Numbered from the stretch's first letter, positions 46,416 through 59,477 are shown. The stretch: 64,000 bases of DNA from Prototheca cutis (GCA_002897115.2 BCIH01000012.1:568202-632201); one strand, 5' to 3'. Program-made: numbers and translations. The notes: generated by a model not told the origin, from the letters alone.

Positions 46416-49294
46416 NNNNNNNNNNNNNNNNNNNNNNNNNNNNNNNNNNNNNNNNNNNNNNNNNNCAGAGCGAGCCTCCAAGCCCAGCAGGCTCCAAGTT
46501 GGGGTGTGTTTGTCTGCTGCAGGCATCCCCACACCAATGTCCACTCTCCCCCGATAGAAGAAAATGGTTATTCCCCAGACCTTGATCAGGGCACGGTAGT
46601 TGAGACCCTTGAAGCCCTCCAGCAAGCCCAGACCAATCAGACCACCCGTGATGGTCATGGTCGTGGAGACCGGCAGACCTGATGAGAGTGGGTGTTGGGN
46701 TTGGAAGAACAAGTTGGCAGGATGAAGCCTTGCTAACAACCTCCCAATCCTTCCCGAAAACAACAGGAACACCCATTCATCCATCCATCCATCCCTCTGC
46801 ATACCATAGCGGGAGGCGATGGCCACAGTGGTTGCGGTGGCAAACTCGGCGGAGAAGCCGCGGGCATTGGTCACCTTGGCGACCTTGACTCCCAGGATCT
46901 GGATGANGCGCCAGCCAAAGAGCGCCAGGCCGACGGAGATACCGACGCCGCCGATGACGAGAACCCACTCCTGCGTGGGAACCTTGCTCCGGACCTCGCC
47001 CGAGGACCAGATGTCATAGATGGCAGCAAAAGGACCCATGGCATTGGACACATCATTGGCACCTGCGCTTGTGGGTTTGTTGGGGTAAGCAAGGGAGGTG
47101 TGGGAAAGTGGTGGTGGGAATCACTGGTGTTGGGTGAACGGATGGGTTCCTTGTTTGCACAGATGTGCAGTGGGTCATCGGCAGTGGCTGTGTGCAGACC
47201 GACAATGCACATGATTGGCTGTGAGTCTCTGCATCAAACACCCTGCGTACCATGAGTGAAGGACATGACGCAGGCTGAGAAGACCTGGAGGTACCGGAAC
47301 AAGGCTTCAGTCTTCATGTCAAACACTTCAGCATTTTCCCATACTGCCCGCACAGTCTCGTCTTTCTCCGCGATGCTGTGGATGTCCTGACGCACATTCT
47401 GCAGTTTTTGATTTTTTTGGGGGGGGGGNGGGGGGGGGGTGTTAGGGTGTTGGGCTGTAAGGATCATGAAATGATCATCAGAAACAAAGCAACTCCAACC
47501 CACATGCTTACATGAAGGAGGATGTTGGAGACGGGGTTGAACTCGAGCTTCTCCATAAAGGTCTTCTCCTTCCAGGGCTTGTCCTTGGCTGCCCAGCGGA
47601 GTTTGTGCTGCTCTGCTAGCGACAGCGGCTGCTCGACAGGCTTGGTCTCGGCACTTGAGGTGTCAGAGGCGGGCGCCTCAGGGTCATGGCCGTCGCCCAG
47701 TGCAGCCTTGTCCTTGAGACCGGCATCGGTGAGCGAAGAGGCGCCGCGGGTGGGCTGGGCCATGGGGGCCACGGTGCTGCTCAGCACGCCGGCGTCGTCC
47801 TGTGCGTTGATGCGCTTGCGCAGGTAGGGCATGATGAGGAACTGCGTGAAGGCCAGCACCCCCGCGCCGCACACGGCGCCCACCCACGCTGCAAAGCCAT
47901 CACCACGATCGTCCCACGTGTCGTTCTTGGCACCCGTCTGGATGATGAACGAAGTGATCAACCAGGCCATGCCTCCCACCAGCACTGGCAGCACCTATGA
48001 AGTTGTTTGGGTTATTGGGGTAGATATTTTTGGGAGGTAGGTTTCAGAGGTAGTGGTGGTGCCGACGGTGCATTGGTTGCTTGGACCTAGAGTTTGGAGG
48101 TGCAAGGAAACGAAGAACAGCGCTGGCGTGCCCTGCCGGCAGACGTGACCAGTCACCAAGGCCCCCAAGCTTCCAAGCTCGGCAATCAGGAGCCAGACTC
48201 ACGAAAAATGCGCGCTGGAAGCTGTTGGATGAACGTAGGACAAACATGCGCAGGCCGCCAAAGAGGATGACGGTGATGATGGCACACATGATGGGCGACA
48301 CGACCCATGACAGGAAGATGGGCACCATGCCTGCAGTTGGGATGGTGGAGAACAGAGGGGTCTCATTCAAGCATTTCTGCGTTTTTTTGGCTGGGAGGCG
48401 CTATGGTTCTCGCAGGTTGAATGTCAGCTCCTTGGCGCCAGCGTGCCGCCCTTCCCCCGGGAAAAGAAGGCAAAAAAAAACGGAAACGAAAAGCAGCACA
48501 CCACACCTCCGACGTAGGGAAATTCGTCCTTTTCGGCGCTCCAGATGACGGCGCTCCCTCCCTCCAGGGCCAGGGCCATGCCGACGGTGGCGCCGACCGT
48601 GGTGTGTGTCATGGACACAGGCATGGCCAGGTAGCTGGCCGTGTTGTCCCAAAACGCCGTGGTCATGGACACGGCCAGGAAGCCGTACATGAGTACTGAT
48701 GGGATGTCGACAAAGGCATTCAGATCGGCGACACCAGACTTGATTGTGTTGGTCACGCCAGCGCCAAGCAATACCGCGCCGGCAAACTCACAGATGCCGG
48801 CCACGATGACTACTTGACCCAGGGTCAAAGCACGACTGGACACAGTGGTGGCAAAGCTGTTGGCCTGCATTTTGTTGTGGTGGTAGTGGTGATGATGGTG
48901 AGGAGTGGTCTGGTAGGCGGATCGACATGATCCCATGTCGGCTGGACTGTTTCTGACTGCACAGCACCAGGCTTGGGAACAGGTGTCCACAAACAGACAG
49001 ATATCGGGGCAAGATCTGACTCGCCAATCCCATGCATGCACAGCACGCTGTGCCGGCCGCCAATCGAAGCACCCTGAGCCTTTACCATGTCATTGGAGCC
49101 GATGCCCACAGCCGTCAAGAAGGCAAAGACAACGGACAAGCCGAAAATCTGCGTGCGTAGCGTAGGTAGGGTTTATTGGGAGGCGCAAACATAAAATCCT
49201 GGCACGTGATCGCGCGTGACGTCCGATCCGCCAATCCAATAACACGCAGCAAACGCAGCAAGCATACCCATGTGAAGTCAGTGAGTTCCGCCAT
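45523..49294 (-). CDS. PTB: Sodium/phosphate symporter, PiT/SLC20 (PTB) type
   Basis: Short exons run down from 49294: MAELTDFTW (49268-49294), IFGLSVVFAFLTAVGIGSNDM (49086-49148), then ANSFATTVSSRAL, which together form the first PHO4 signature GSNDMANSFATT. Next are VPSVLMYGFLAVSMTTAFW-like membrane helices (48525-48860), MVPIFLSWVVSPIMCAII (48200-48340), VLPVLVGGMAWLITSFI with a long hydrophilic loop (47520-47995), FSACVMSFTHG and ANDVSNAMGPFAAIYDIW (second signature, across an intron at about 47067-47250), VLVIGGVGISVGLALFGW, LPVSTTMTITGGLIG, LLGWILTLFVACGICAGLTAF, then a hydrophilic tail to about 45790. A last small exon may end at 45523. PTB transporters in green algae couple Na+ and phosphate uptake. 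A 50-base N-gap in an intron at 46416-46465 lies beside a GT run. Confidence 0.93.
46379..46465. repeat. (GT)n microsatellite running into an assembly gap
   Basis: A pure GT run at 46379-46415 followed by 50 Ns at 46416-46465 in an intron of the phosphate transporter gene. The repeat probably broke the assembly. Confidence 0.9.
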
Positions 49295-49451
49295 GACGGC
49301 GGGGATTCTCGGAAGGTCGGCGTGTGCCCTGGCAAGGCCCTAGAAACACGCCGAGCCGTGTGGCCTGCGTCGACCGTACAAAATCAGGGTTTTTTNGGAA
49401 CCGGCTAAACTGGAACTATGCGGCAGGCCAAATCTACATGTGCAAGGACAA

Positions 49452-49994
49452 TTAACTGTGGGTCATGCGGCTGTGTCGCAGGCTCGGTGTCCTTCGGTGG
49501 CGCAGATTGCGAAGGGGCGCAGCGGAGCGCTTGAAGCCCTCATCGGCTGCAAACCTGGAACAGCACCGCCGCACCTGAGAAAGCCTCAGAAACGCGTTCC
49601 AATCAACCTCGTCTAGTTCAGGCAGTCGATCCAAGTAGATGCAATGTTGAAATGCACGCATATTGGCATGACTGCCCTGATCATGCGCCACATCCCAGCC
49701 AGGCTGGTGCGGCGGGGCCCAAGAATATTCCTTTCGAGTGGAATCTGACGGGTCCTGCCGGGACGGCGTGACTTCGGCATCAGGGGAAGCCAATGGCGAA
49801 TTTTGCTGTGTCACATGCAGACTGATGTCCACTATATTCCAAAGCCGCTTCACGCCTTTTCGAGGGTTTTGCGCCGCAGTAAGCGGGTTTTCCGCCATGC
49901 GTGCTCTTGCTCGTGCGCCTAGGCGCCCCCAAGAACGACAGATAATGTGACCGGACGCCAACAAGGACAACGATCTCGTTGATTTTTGTCCCAT
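49452..49994 (-). CDS. Hypothetical single-exon ORF (doubtful)
   Basis: A 180-codon open frame starting MGQKSTRSLSLLASGH or, more plausibly, MAENPLTAAQNPRKG at about 49898. The part GVKRLWNIVDISLHVTQQN and RAFQHCIYLDRLPELDEVDW looks protein-like, but no family is recognised and no expression signal is seen. It lies just upstream of the phosphate transporter start, so it could be that gene's leader or unrelated. Confidence 0.3.
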   Translation of the reverse strand: MGQKSTRSLSLLASGHIICRSWGRLGARARARMAENPLTAAQNPRKGVKRLWNIVDISLHVTQQNSPLASPDAEVTPSRQDPSDSTRKEYSWAPPHQPGWDVAHDQGSHANMRAFQHCIYLDRLPELDEVDWNAFLRLSQVRRCCSRFAADEGFKRSAAPLRNLRHRRTPSLRHSRMTHS

Positions 49995-50036
49995 GTATCT
50001 GTGAAAATATTCCTTAATTTTGGACGAAATATTCGA

Positions 50037-52973
50037 TTAAGGAGAGGCAGTTTCGTCCCGTTCTTTGGTTATCAGCCGCGCTGTAGGCAGGGTTTCGCGG
50101 CAGGCCGTACCGTTGGTAGTGTCCCCGCTTGTCCGCGCTCTCCTTGACCCCGGTCCTGCTGGAGAGGGCGCCTCAAGCGGGCCCCCAGAGTCATTCATGA
50201 TGTCCAGAAGTGCATCCGCGGTCGGATCACGTCCAGGGTTTGCCATCGACGGAGCTCGGCGTCTCAGGCCCTCGGGCTTTTGTTGCCACGTGGCATCGGG
50301 CGGTGAGCGGGCGAGCTCAGGAACCGGCGTACGCGTGCCGGTACCCTTGCAATCTAATATGGCTGCATGGACTAATGACCTCAAATTTGCTGTGGGCTTT
50401 CCCGAGGAGCTGCTCCCCACCTGCCACTGGGCGCCGCAGCGGAGGGCGGTCAGGGCGGGCGCTGCCCCCAGGAACCCGTGCCCCTCGAGGTCCCAGCACC
50501 GCATATAGAGGAGGAGAGCCAGTAACTCGGTCCTGCATCGTGATGAGCCAGCGACACTTAAGTTTTGGAATAAAAATATGTGTTGAATCAGTGTAACGCT
50601 CGGAAATGCCTGGATTGGTGCTCGATCAACAACTGAGGCCCTTGCCACGGAAATTGCACGCCTCGGGCGTCACCAGGCACCCCAGCCCCACCTGGCCAGA
50701 CGAGGGCAGCAGTCTCGCATCCACATCAGCATACCAGCGTAGGACATGGTTCCCAGGCACAACAATCGATCCTGGGCCGCGGGAGACTGCTGCTCCACTG
50801 CTGCCGCCAAGGTCTGCACCGCTGCCAGCAGGATGCCATCGGCCGGACTCCCCGCTGGGGACCCTGGCCCGGCCACCAGCATGACGGCCTGTTCCATGGC
50901 GGCTTGTGGCGAGCAGCCCAAGCAGCCCTTGTTCGAGGACAGGATGAGGTGTGCCAGGCTCTCATCCCTGCATCATGGGCGGTGGGGTTTGAGGCAAAGG
51001 GACTGTTCAAACTTGTGTGCCATCCAGTGCGCAATCAAGCATCCAGCGAACAAGATCCTGTGCTCACACTCATGCCCCTGCATCTATCACCAGAGAGCTA
51101 CAGGGGCACATGCATGCAGTCACACGGCCCATCAANATGGACACCATATTTCCGACGCACGCTGACAGCGCGTGGGCGCCTGGCGGTACTGGCCACTCCT
51201 CACGCCGAACGGGCATGCCTGCACTCTGCGCCTCGCCCCGCGCTGCTCGAAGGAGACGCAGCACGCCGTCCAGGCATGTCTGCTTGGAGCAGGGAACCAG
51301 CTCCACTGCCCTTTCCTGCTTTCCAACAGACCGCAGCAGCGTGCGGCCAACGGGCTGTGGCCAGTCCTCGTGCGTATAGACCCAACCGGTGATGGGGTCA
51401 CGCAGGAACAGTGCCCCGCCGCAGGTCCACTCCTGAAGCACCCACACCGTGCCTATGGGTTGTGAGATGGTTTTCTTAGTTTCCTCGCTTGGGGAATGCA
51501 GCTGGCTTGTTTTTTTTTGGGGGGGGGGGGGGGGGGGGGTATCCCGCTAGGCCTCTTGGCCTGCCACCGCGGGAATATTGCCTCTCGGCCCCTCGGGAGA
51601 AACAGTTCACAGTCCTCATGTTCCCAGGATAGAAAACGCCGTGCCATCTACACAAGACCCCACACTGGTTCTGACCTGATTGATGGGACACGGGACGGTC
51701 GACAGAGGCTGAGGCAGGTGCCAGGTGGAGCTCAATCACGCCCCTCAGGCAGGATTCTAGGGCTGAAACCAGACCTCGGTGCTGCATCCATGCTGCACGC
51801 CAACAGGGGAGGTGGGCAGAAGATTTTGGAAATTATCAAGACCTCAGGGCGTTTTCCATTGATGCCGAGGTACATGCCGTGTGGCGAATCATGTTCTAGG
51901 TTGTGGGCTCAAGGACTTCTCCTCTCNACTCGACAAACTGGGAGATTTTGCCTGTCTCCAGCCCCACTCACCCCAGCACCTCCCCCCTCCCCCCGGCACC
52001 TTTCAAGGGGCCCTGCGCCAGTTCTTCCTTCAACTGGGCTGCCTCTGCCTTCCAGGTCGCAGCCTCCTCCTGCTTCTCCGCGAGCTTCCGGATCATGTCC
52101 ACGCTTTCTTTCCGTTCCTTCCCCAGTTTGACCCGGCGGTTTGCCATCATGGCATTGCCCTGCTTCAGCGCAGCCTCCAGTTTGCCGACCTGCAGGGCCA
52201 GCGGGGGTTTAGGGTTATTATGCAGGCCGCGGCATGGCAGTGTAGGAGGAATGCACGGGCTGGGGCAATTCATCGCGACAACGAGGGCAGGCACGACCTG
52301 CAAATCCGGAATGAACGGAGGGATGCTTGTTAACCTGAGCACACAGCAAACACTTTCTTTCTCCACATCCAGACGTGCCTGTGCGGCCAGACTGCGCTGG
52401 CCGGAGAGGGCAGCGGCCAGCTTGCACTTGAGTTCGGTATTTTCCTTGGCCGCCACGGCCGCCGCCCTTTTGTGTCTGCACGATGTGTGTTTGTGGGAGC
52501 TGGTTCGGATGCCGACAAATGATTGCATCTTGCATGCCATGGTCTGCACCATCATTTCCCAGACCTGANGGCAAGCTGAGAGTTGTCGGCTCGACGAGCT
52601 TGCAGCGCAGCGAGCTCCGACTCGGCGTCCAGCAGGCGCCGGGCCAGGCCCTTGCTGGCAAGCGGGTCCTGCTGCACCAGCGCCTTCTTGGCAGCTTCCT
52701 CCACTCGTGCCAGCTGGGCTGCCAGCCTGTGCTCGGGGGTTGAGTGCGTGTGCTCCCAAGCAACGTTGGGTTGGCGCAATCTTTCGCTCTAAAAGTGACA
52801 AAGCCATGTGACATCAGGAGCATCTTTCTTTCCCCTCCCACAAATCCTGTTCCACAATGCGCGACGTACTGCTTGGCTCTGCCTTCCCAAGCTGCTTCCG
52901 TGGCCCGACTGGCATCCAGCTCTTGCCTCAGATCCAGCCAGTCATCCACAGTCACCTGCAATTCCAAGGACAT
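50037..52973 (-). CDS. Coiled-coil protein of unknown function
   Basis: Starts MSLELQVTVDDWLDLRQELD at 52973 and proceeds through heptad-rich exons: RLAAQLARVEEAAKKALVQQ and LLDAESELAALQARRADN (about 52565-52740), AAAVAAKENTELKCKLAAAL (about 52360-52480), KLEAALKQGNAMMANRRVKL and KEELAQGPLKGAG (about 52000-52200). Then come globular-looking parts: WVLQEWTCGGALFLRDPITG with VYTHEDWPQPVGR (about 51170-51440), EQAVMLVAGPGSPAGSPADG (about 50690-50900), LLALLLYMRCWDLEGHGFLG (about 50390-50520), and the tail ending ITKERDETASP at 50037. Exon borders were not all fixed. A homopolymer T/G tract at 51511-51539 lies in an intron. The family is not recognised; structural or basal-body roles would be guesses. 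Confidence 0.5.
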
Positions 52974-53656
52974 TTCGCGAATAGCTTAAACATCAAAGAT
53001 CGATCCGACGTCACAGGAAATTGATTTGCAATTCCTCTCAGGGCCGCGCCATACCTTGGTGGGGACTCGCCAGGGCTTGCGTCTGCCGAGGGCGGCCGAA
53101 GAGGTGCAGCTCTCTGTGCGAGGTGACCATCCTTCCCCCAGACTCCTGGCATCATCGGACAACTCTGATCGACCCATGCCTTCAAGCTGGCACGCGAGCG
53201 TGCAGCAGGTTAGCATTGCGCGAGCGGTTCTCCGGGTCGGTCCATCATCAGCCCCAGCTCGACAGGTCCCCGTAACGTCCTTTGCGTCCGAGTGATCCCA
53301 GTCTCGTGTGGCGGTAATGGCGACGAAACTCCCATACAACAAACATTACACACTAAATGGTAGGCTGCCCAGAGCCGTAATTGGCGCCTTCAATTCGGTA
53401 AATGCCGCGCGGTGGCTTGAAAGGGTGGACACCCAGTACCCGTGGGTTAAGTCAAAGTGGTCCCGGGCAATGGACCTATCATTGGGGATCCCTCCCCGGG
53501 CGACATCGACATCGATGCGAGTGTGCCAAACATGAAGAGTACAGCGGTCGAGGGTGCAGACAGAATCAAATCCCCTGGTGTACCAAATTGATATTCTTTG
53601 CATTAAAACAACGTGAAGGAGCGTGCTGAGCGAGACGGGTGTGGATTTGGCCCGCG
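52974..53656. other. Intergenic; divergent promoter region
   Basis: Separates the coiled-coil gene (leftward) and EMC8/9 (rightward). No recognisable gene; presumably holds both promoters. Confidence 0.4.
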
Positions 53657-54566
53657 ATGGGTGGCCCACACGCCGTGCAGCGCGAGGCGGTGCTGAAGAT
53701 TCTGCTGCACGCCATCAAATATCCTTCGTACACAGTCAATGGAGTGCTGTTGGGGAGCATCAAGGGCGGGGCAGTGACGGCCAAGGACGCCGTGCCGCTG
53801 GTCCACACTTTCACCACCCTGGTGCCCACCTTTGAGACGGNCCTGTTCCAGGTACGGGCGGTGCTCGGGGTTCAGAGATTGCCTCAGGGCGGCTGTGTCT
53901 CATGTGTGCGCTGATTCAATTACTCGACGACTGGCATCCCCCCCCCCACATAGGTGGACGCCTACTGCAAGACGGTGCCTGGCCTGCAGGTTGTGGGGTA
54001 CTACCAGGTGAATGACAAGGTCACAGACACGCAGCTGTCCGGCACGGGCAAGAACTTTGCCAGCAAGGTGGCCGCACTGCACCCAGGCTCCATCGCACTC
54101 GTGGTGCGCTGCTGAGCTGGTCGGGTTGGATTCGGATTTGTTTTTGTGGGGGTGCATGTGCGTGCAGGTGATTGTGCGGGTGTGTGAGAGGGCTTGGTCT
54201 TGGTCTGTGTGAAAGAGGGATGTGGCACTCGTCGCTATCATGCCCCACCTGCCTCCCCACCTCCATAAACGCGCAAAGATGGACGGCAGGGGCATCGAGC
54301 GGCTCCTCGTGCCGGAAGCTACGGAGAAGCTGGGTGCCGGTCCGAAGCCTGAGGCCCCGCTGTTCCGTCTGTACGCCCGTGACGGTCGCTGGTGCGAGCC
54401 CGAGCCGTCGACAAGCCTGTCGCTGCCGACCGCCGGCCTGCAGGCTGAATTGGAGCAGCTGAGTGCGGAGGAAGCTCACCGGAAGCTGGCCGACTTTGAG
54501 GACCACCTGGAGGACATCAGCCGTGACTGGCTAAACCCGGGCCTCCTCCGTGAGTCCTCATCATGA
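53657..54566 (+). CDS. EMC8: ER membrane protein complex subunit 8/9
   Basis: Exon 1 (53657-53851): AVLKILLHAIKYPSYTVNGV, DAVPLVHTFTTLVPTFET. Exon 2 (53954-54103): VDAYCKTVPGLQVVGYYQVN and SIALV. Exon 3 from about 54211 to 54566: AIMPHLPPH, LFRLYARDGRWCEPE, FEDHLEDISRDWLNPGLL. The order and ending DxxDHLxDISxDWLNP are diagnostic of the UPF0172/EMC8-9 family, a catalytically inactive MPN-fold subunit of the complex that inserts membrane proteins into the ER. The length, about 230 residues, is normal. The exon 3 acceptor is uncertain: the model uses GTGAAAG before AGGGATGTGG to keep phase. Confidence 0.9.
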
Positions 54567-54829
54567 GCGAGGTCCTAGTAACACTGGTAGTGTTGGCGGT
54601 GGTTGTGCCAGCGCCAACGGCTTCATGGGCAGGAATAGCAGTGCCTGCGCCAGTTCTGCTTTTCTCTCACTTTTGGTTTCGGCTGCGGCCGAGCTTGACG
54701 CATGTCCTCCCTCACTCCTAGCCCGGTCATTCCCATCTGGCCTACCGACTCAGTCGGTGCAATCTGTACACGGAGCAACGAGAACACAGAGTCATGGTTG
54801 GTTATGGGGCCCAGCACGCCGCTGTTTGT

Positions 54830-54880
<51 letters not shown>

Positions 54881-55121
54881 TGAGACGCCGCATTTCATGC
54901 CCCGGTCAATCCATGCAAGCCATTGGCAGCCTGTGGGAAGGAAAACAGTGTCATCGGACAGGCATCCAAGAGAAGTTCTTAGCATCAAGGAGGCAGAGCT
55001 CGTCTCGTCTGTTGGGAAGGGGAGGCATTCCAACATGCATGGCAGCAGCGTGCCTGTGAATCAAGGGAGAGGCTGCTTCTGGCGTCCGGTTCAGAGCAGC
55101 ATTCGCCAGCGTCGCCATTCT
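54567..55121. other. Intergenic between convergent EMC8/9 and KEA genes
   Basis: 3' flanks of both genes. Contains a 49-base pure G run (54830-54878). No gene recognised. Confidence 0.5.
54830..54878. repeat. 49-base G homopolymer
   Basis: Uninterrupted G from 54830 to 54878 in the spacer between EMC8/9 and KEA. Long G runs are hard to sequence, so the true length may differ. Confidence 0.85.
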
Positions 55122-58100
55122 TCAAGCGCTAGAGGGCGCGGCGGTCGCGGACCGAGACACACTGTCTGCTGCTTGTGGGGTTCCATGCGTAGCAGGGCTG
55201 CCGCCCGGCTGAGACGCACCAGTGCTGCGGTCCGCGGATCGCAGGGCCTCTCCCGCGACTTCGTACCCCAGACTGCTGCCGCTGTTCCTTGCCAGCACTT
55301 GTAAGTCAGAAAGGTGCGTGCGACGGAAATCGCGGATGGATTCGGCGACTTCGGCCTCTGGGATGTCCATCTCCGTCAGGACGGCGGCGGCCAACTGGAG
55401 GCTGGGCTCCAGCGTCTCGGGGACAACCGCGGTCGCGCCCGCACGTTCGAGCTGCAGCCCGTTGTCGACGTCGTGTGCACGGACAAAGGTCTTGACATTG
55501 GGGAAGTGCTTGTGCAGCGCCCAGACGCTGCGGTAGTTGGCCGCGGGCGTGTCCAGTGTGATCACGGCGCACGCCGCCTTTTCGGCCCTCAGTGCATGCA
55601 GCACGGCCGGGGACCCAGCGTCGCCGAAATACACGGGTAGGTCTTGCGCGCGGCCCTCGGTCACGCGCCCGGGGTCGACGTCCAGCGCGACGAAAGGAAT
55701 CAACTGCTCGCTCAGCATTTCGCCAATCAACCGCCCAACGCGGCCAAAGCCGGCGATGATGACGTGGTCAGACAGGCTGCCCACCTCCTTTTCCTTGGGC
55801 TGCAGCGCACCCATGTCCTTGGACTCGAGCAGCTTAGCCGCGCGAGCGCCGGCCATCGCCAAAAACGGTGTCAGAGCCATGGTCAGCGCCACGACGAGGT
55901 ACATCTCCTGCACAAACCCGGCGGCCAGGATGCCGCGGGCCACGGCTTCTCCGAACAGCACAAAGGCGAACTCGCCGCCCGGAGAGAGGAGCAGCCCTGC
56001 ACGCAGGGCCTGCACGGTGCTGAGGCCAAAGACCTGGCCGATGCCCGTCATCAGTGCCACCTTGCCCGCGATCAGCAGCGCCATGGCGACCATAACGGAC
56101 CGCAGCCGGGCAAACAGGAGCCCGACCGAGATCTCCATGCCGACCGTCATGAAGAAAAGGCCCATGAGCAGGCCCTTGTAGGGCGCAATGTCGGCCTCGA
56201 TCTGAAGGTGGAACGGCGTCTCGGCCAGGAGGAGGCCCGCCAGGAACGCGCCGAGGGCCAGGGACAGCCCCGCCAGCTGCGTGATGAGACTGGTCCCCAG
56301 CACCACCAGCAGGGTCATGGCCGCGAAGATGTCCGGGTTGCGCGTCTCGGCCACACGGCGGTACAGCGGCTGCAGCACCACGCGCCCCGCGACGGTGATG
56401 GTGCCCATGCACGCCACGGCCTTGACCCCGGCGACGCCGACGGCGCGGGCGATGCGCAGCAGGGATTCCATCCCGCTTGCTGCCGCGTTCTCGGGCGAGG
56501 GCGTGAGCAACGGGATGAGCATGAGCAGCACAACCACCGCCAAGTCCTGGAACAGCAGCACGCTGAACGCGGCGCGGCCGTGGCGCGACCCCGTCTCGCC
56601 CCGGTCGGCCAGCACCTGCATGCCCACTGCGGTCGTGGACAGCGCCAGGCCGCCACCCAGGATGATGGCCCCTGCACCGCCCAGCGAGGTGCCACACAGC
56701 GCCAGGGCCACCGACGCCACTGCCGCCAGCGTCAGGCACACCTGCGCCGCACCCATGCCAAACACCATCTTGCCCATGGACGCCAGCCGATCAAAGCTCA
56801 GCTCCAGGCCGATGTTGAACAGGAGAAACACCACACCCAGCTCGGCAATGTGCCGGACCGAGGAGACATTCTGGATGATGCCCAGCGCATAGGGCCCGAT
56901 CAGCGCGCCGCCAGCCAAGAAACCGAGCACGGCCGAGCCGCCGGGGAGCTTGCAGATCAACGGCACGGTAATGACGCTGCTCAGCAGCAGCCAGATCGTT
57001 TCTAACAACCCCTTTTCGCTGTCATGGATGTGCACGTGCGGGAGAGGGAGCGCTGATGCCAAGGACCTGGCATACGCCATGCCTGCGCTGATGCGAGCAG
57101 CGACTTCGTTCGCCGCACTCGCCAGCAGCGTCCAAAATCCGAGTCGCTCCGCAGCCACGAGGCCTGCTACGGCGACGAGACCGTACACCGCGTATTTCAT
57201 CGCCGATCGCCGCGCCGCGGCGGCCTGCGCGGCCTGCGCGGCGGCGGTGGGGAAGGCTGCTGCTGGAGCGCCACCGGGTGCGGCCAACGTCGTAGCCGTT
57301 GCCGGTGACAGGGTCGCGGCCGGGCCAGCGACTGTACCAGCGGCGGCTGCCTTGGCAGCGACACCGGGCGCTCCCGTGCTTCCGGCAACGGGCTTGCCGT
57401 CCTTGCGCTCCTCGATACCCGCCACACCACCTTCGGCCGTCGTCTCGCCGGCCCGCTTCTTCGCATCAGCAGCCGCAGCNCCGGTCGCAGGAACTCCCGC
57501 CTGTGCAACATCGGCTGCTTCAGACACGGCAGCCGCCGCTTTAGAGGATGAGCTAGCTCGTCCCCAGTCCTGGCCCTGGCGCCCCGTGTTGGAGTCGAGT
57601 TGCCGCAGGCCCTGGATCGTCTTGGCCAGTGCCTCCTCGACCTCCTTGAACACTGCGATGCACTCCATCTCCTCCCGCACGCCGTCCTCTGCGGCATCCA
57701 TCGCCGCATTAGCAACCCGGTCCGCGGCCTCGTACGCCTCCCGAGCCTCTGCCACTCGCAGCTCCAGCGCAATGACACGCGCTTGGGCTACAGCCAGAGG
57801 ACTCTCCTCCTCCTCTTTGATGGGGGATGACTCGACGGTTGCATCAGGGAGGGGCTGCTCGGGGGTGTCGGTTGATGCAATCGTGTCGGCGGCCGTGGCG
57901 GCCGCATCCTCCTCGAGGATGACACTGTCCACTTCATCGCTGTCCATGCCACTGGCGCCTCCAGTGATCGATGACTCACGGCTTTCCACAGCCCCATCAC
58001 CGGGCTTCTCAGCCGGTCCGCCCGCCGCAGCAGCGGCAGCAGCATCGGCACCCTCGTCCAAAGGAGGTTGGCTGGCCAGGAGCTGCGCCAGCTCGGCCTT

Positions 58101-58801
58101 TGCGGCGGCCAGCTCCCGCCGCGCGGCATCCAGCGCCGCCTCGGCGTTGACTTCGAGCTGCGCGACTTCCTGCGCTTCGGCCTCCAGCGCCTCCCGCCGT
58201 GCGCTGGCCTCGTCGCGGCGGCGGCGCGCCCGCAGCAGCGCCTCGCGCAGCGGCGCCAGCTCGGGGCTCGACTCCACGCCACAGCCCTCCAGGTCGGCGC
58301 CGCACGCCGCCTCGATCACCTCGCTCGCACGTCGGTCCAGGGGTGCGGGGCCGCCCTCAGAGCCAGTGGGGGTGCCACCAGACCCGGACGCCGCACACCT
58401 GTGTGAGGGCACCAAGGCGAGAATGCATTCATGAGCGTCTGAAGAGATGTGCTGGATTGCATTGTAGACAGGTAGGCTACTCCACAGTCCAGAGCAGGTG
58501 TTACTTGCAGGGGGACCATGGCAGGGCGCCCATGGCAGCGCGGCAGCCAGTATTTCTCACAGTTCCCCACCCTGAAGAACGCGTCAACGTCCCCCAAACC
58601 ATATGCTCACCTGGAGGGCCTCAAGCACAACCGGGCCTGCCTGCGCCCCACCACGATGGGCACGACGGGGCTGATGGGACGAAGACAAGCTGTGGACGCC
58701 AACGGGCCCGCGGCCCGCGCCAGAACAGGCATGGCGCAGGGTCTGGCCGGGACTCCACGGTTGCCCACTGCCGAGGCGGTGGTTGCTAGGCCAGCTTGCA
58801 T
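55122..58801 (-). CDS. KEA: K+/H+ antiporter of the KEA1/2 (KefB/C) family, plastid-targeted
   Basis: Two exons, 58611-58801 and 55122-58398, join in phase (GT-AG) to 1155 residues. The N-terminal exon, MQAGLATTASAVGNRGVPAR...GRRQARLCLRPSR then CAASGSG, looks like a chloroplast transit peptide. Residues about 80-400 are Ala/Glu-rich coiled coil and linker (VIALELRVAEAREAYEAAD). From about 470 comes the CPA2 exchanger domain: VITVPLICKLPGGSAVLGFL, LAELGVVFLLFNIGLELSFD-like helices, GAIILGGGLALSTTAVGMQV, AAFSVLLFQDLAVVVLLML, GAFLAGLLLAETPF, LSPGGEFAFVLFGEA. At about 930 begins an RCK/TrkA-N domain: DHVIIAGFGRVGRLIGEMLS. In plants KEA1/2 sit in the inner envelope and exchange K+ for H+. The long N-terminal coiled coil is shared with plant KEA1/2. 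Confidence 0.96.
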
Positions 58802-59477
58802 GCTGAAGAAAACCCCGTCTCTAACAATGGAGCGGGGTCATCATGAGCATAAATGCAACCCCTATTTTCACATCCATCGCAGTAGGGACACTTTGCATGC
58901 TGGCGTGGCGACCGCAGTGGTGGGGGTGTGCTCGGCCACGTGAGGAGCGACCTTCCGGGGCGTGGTCGCTGATGGTCTCGCTCGTTGAGTAGCCAAGGCC
59001 CGGTTTTATCGACAGCCGCAGGTGCTATCGAGCTGAGGCTCTAGTCAAGCCCTGCAGACGCATCGCTTTTTAAACATCCAAGTACTTTACAACTTTTCAA
59101 TGCATACTGGTGGTTCCTGGACAGATGCAGCTCGCTCTGGCAGCACTGTGGGATCTGTGTGCCACTCAGGGCTGGGTTCAGGCCAGTGGCCCGATCAGGT
59201 CTTTCTGGGCAACCAGCAGCCAAGCACTTCTATTCTTCGAGTAGAAAGGGATGACTTTTGAGGATGGCGCCATTCTGTAGTACGTGGCCTTTGTCATTCT
59301 GGTTTAGGACAACGGCGCCGCTGGCTGGCATGTTGAAGACCAAGCCTGGTTCCTGGTTTCAAGGCATTTCTGCGAGCGGGGAGATGATGCAAACTGATAT
59401 GGACCACGTTTTGAGCATGAAAGCAACCATAATGAGGAATATCGTTTTCATCAGATGGGCATACACTTTGTTTCCTC
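58802..59477. other. Intergenic; KEA upstream region
   Basis: No gene or repeat recognised. Bounded by the KEA start and the second transposon copy. Confidence 0.45.

Noticed and set aside
56950..58434. 494-codon plus-strand frame and the 453-codon frame at 55644-57005 opposite KEA
   Set aside because: Ser/Ala- and His/Gln-rich shadows of the antiporter gene; no domain.
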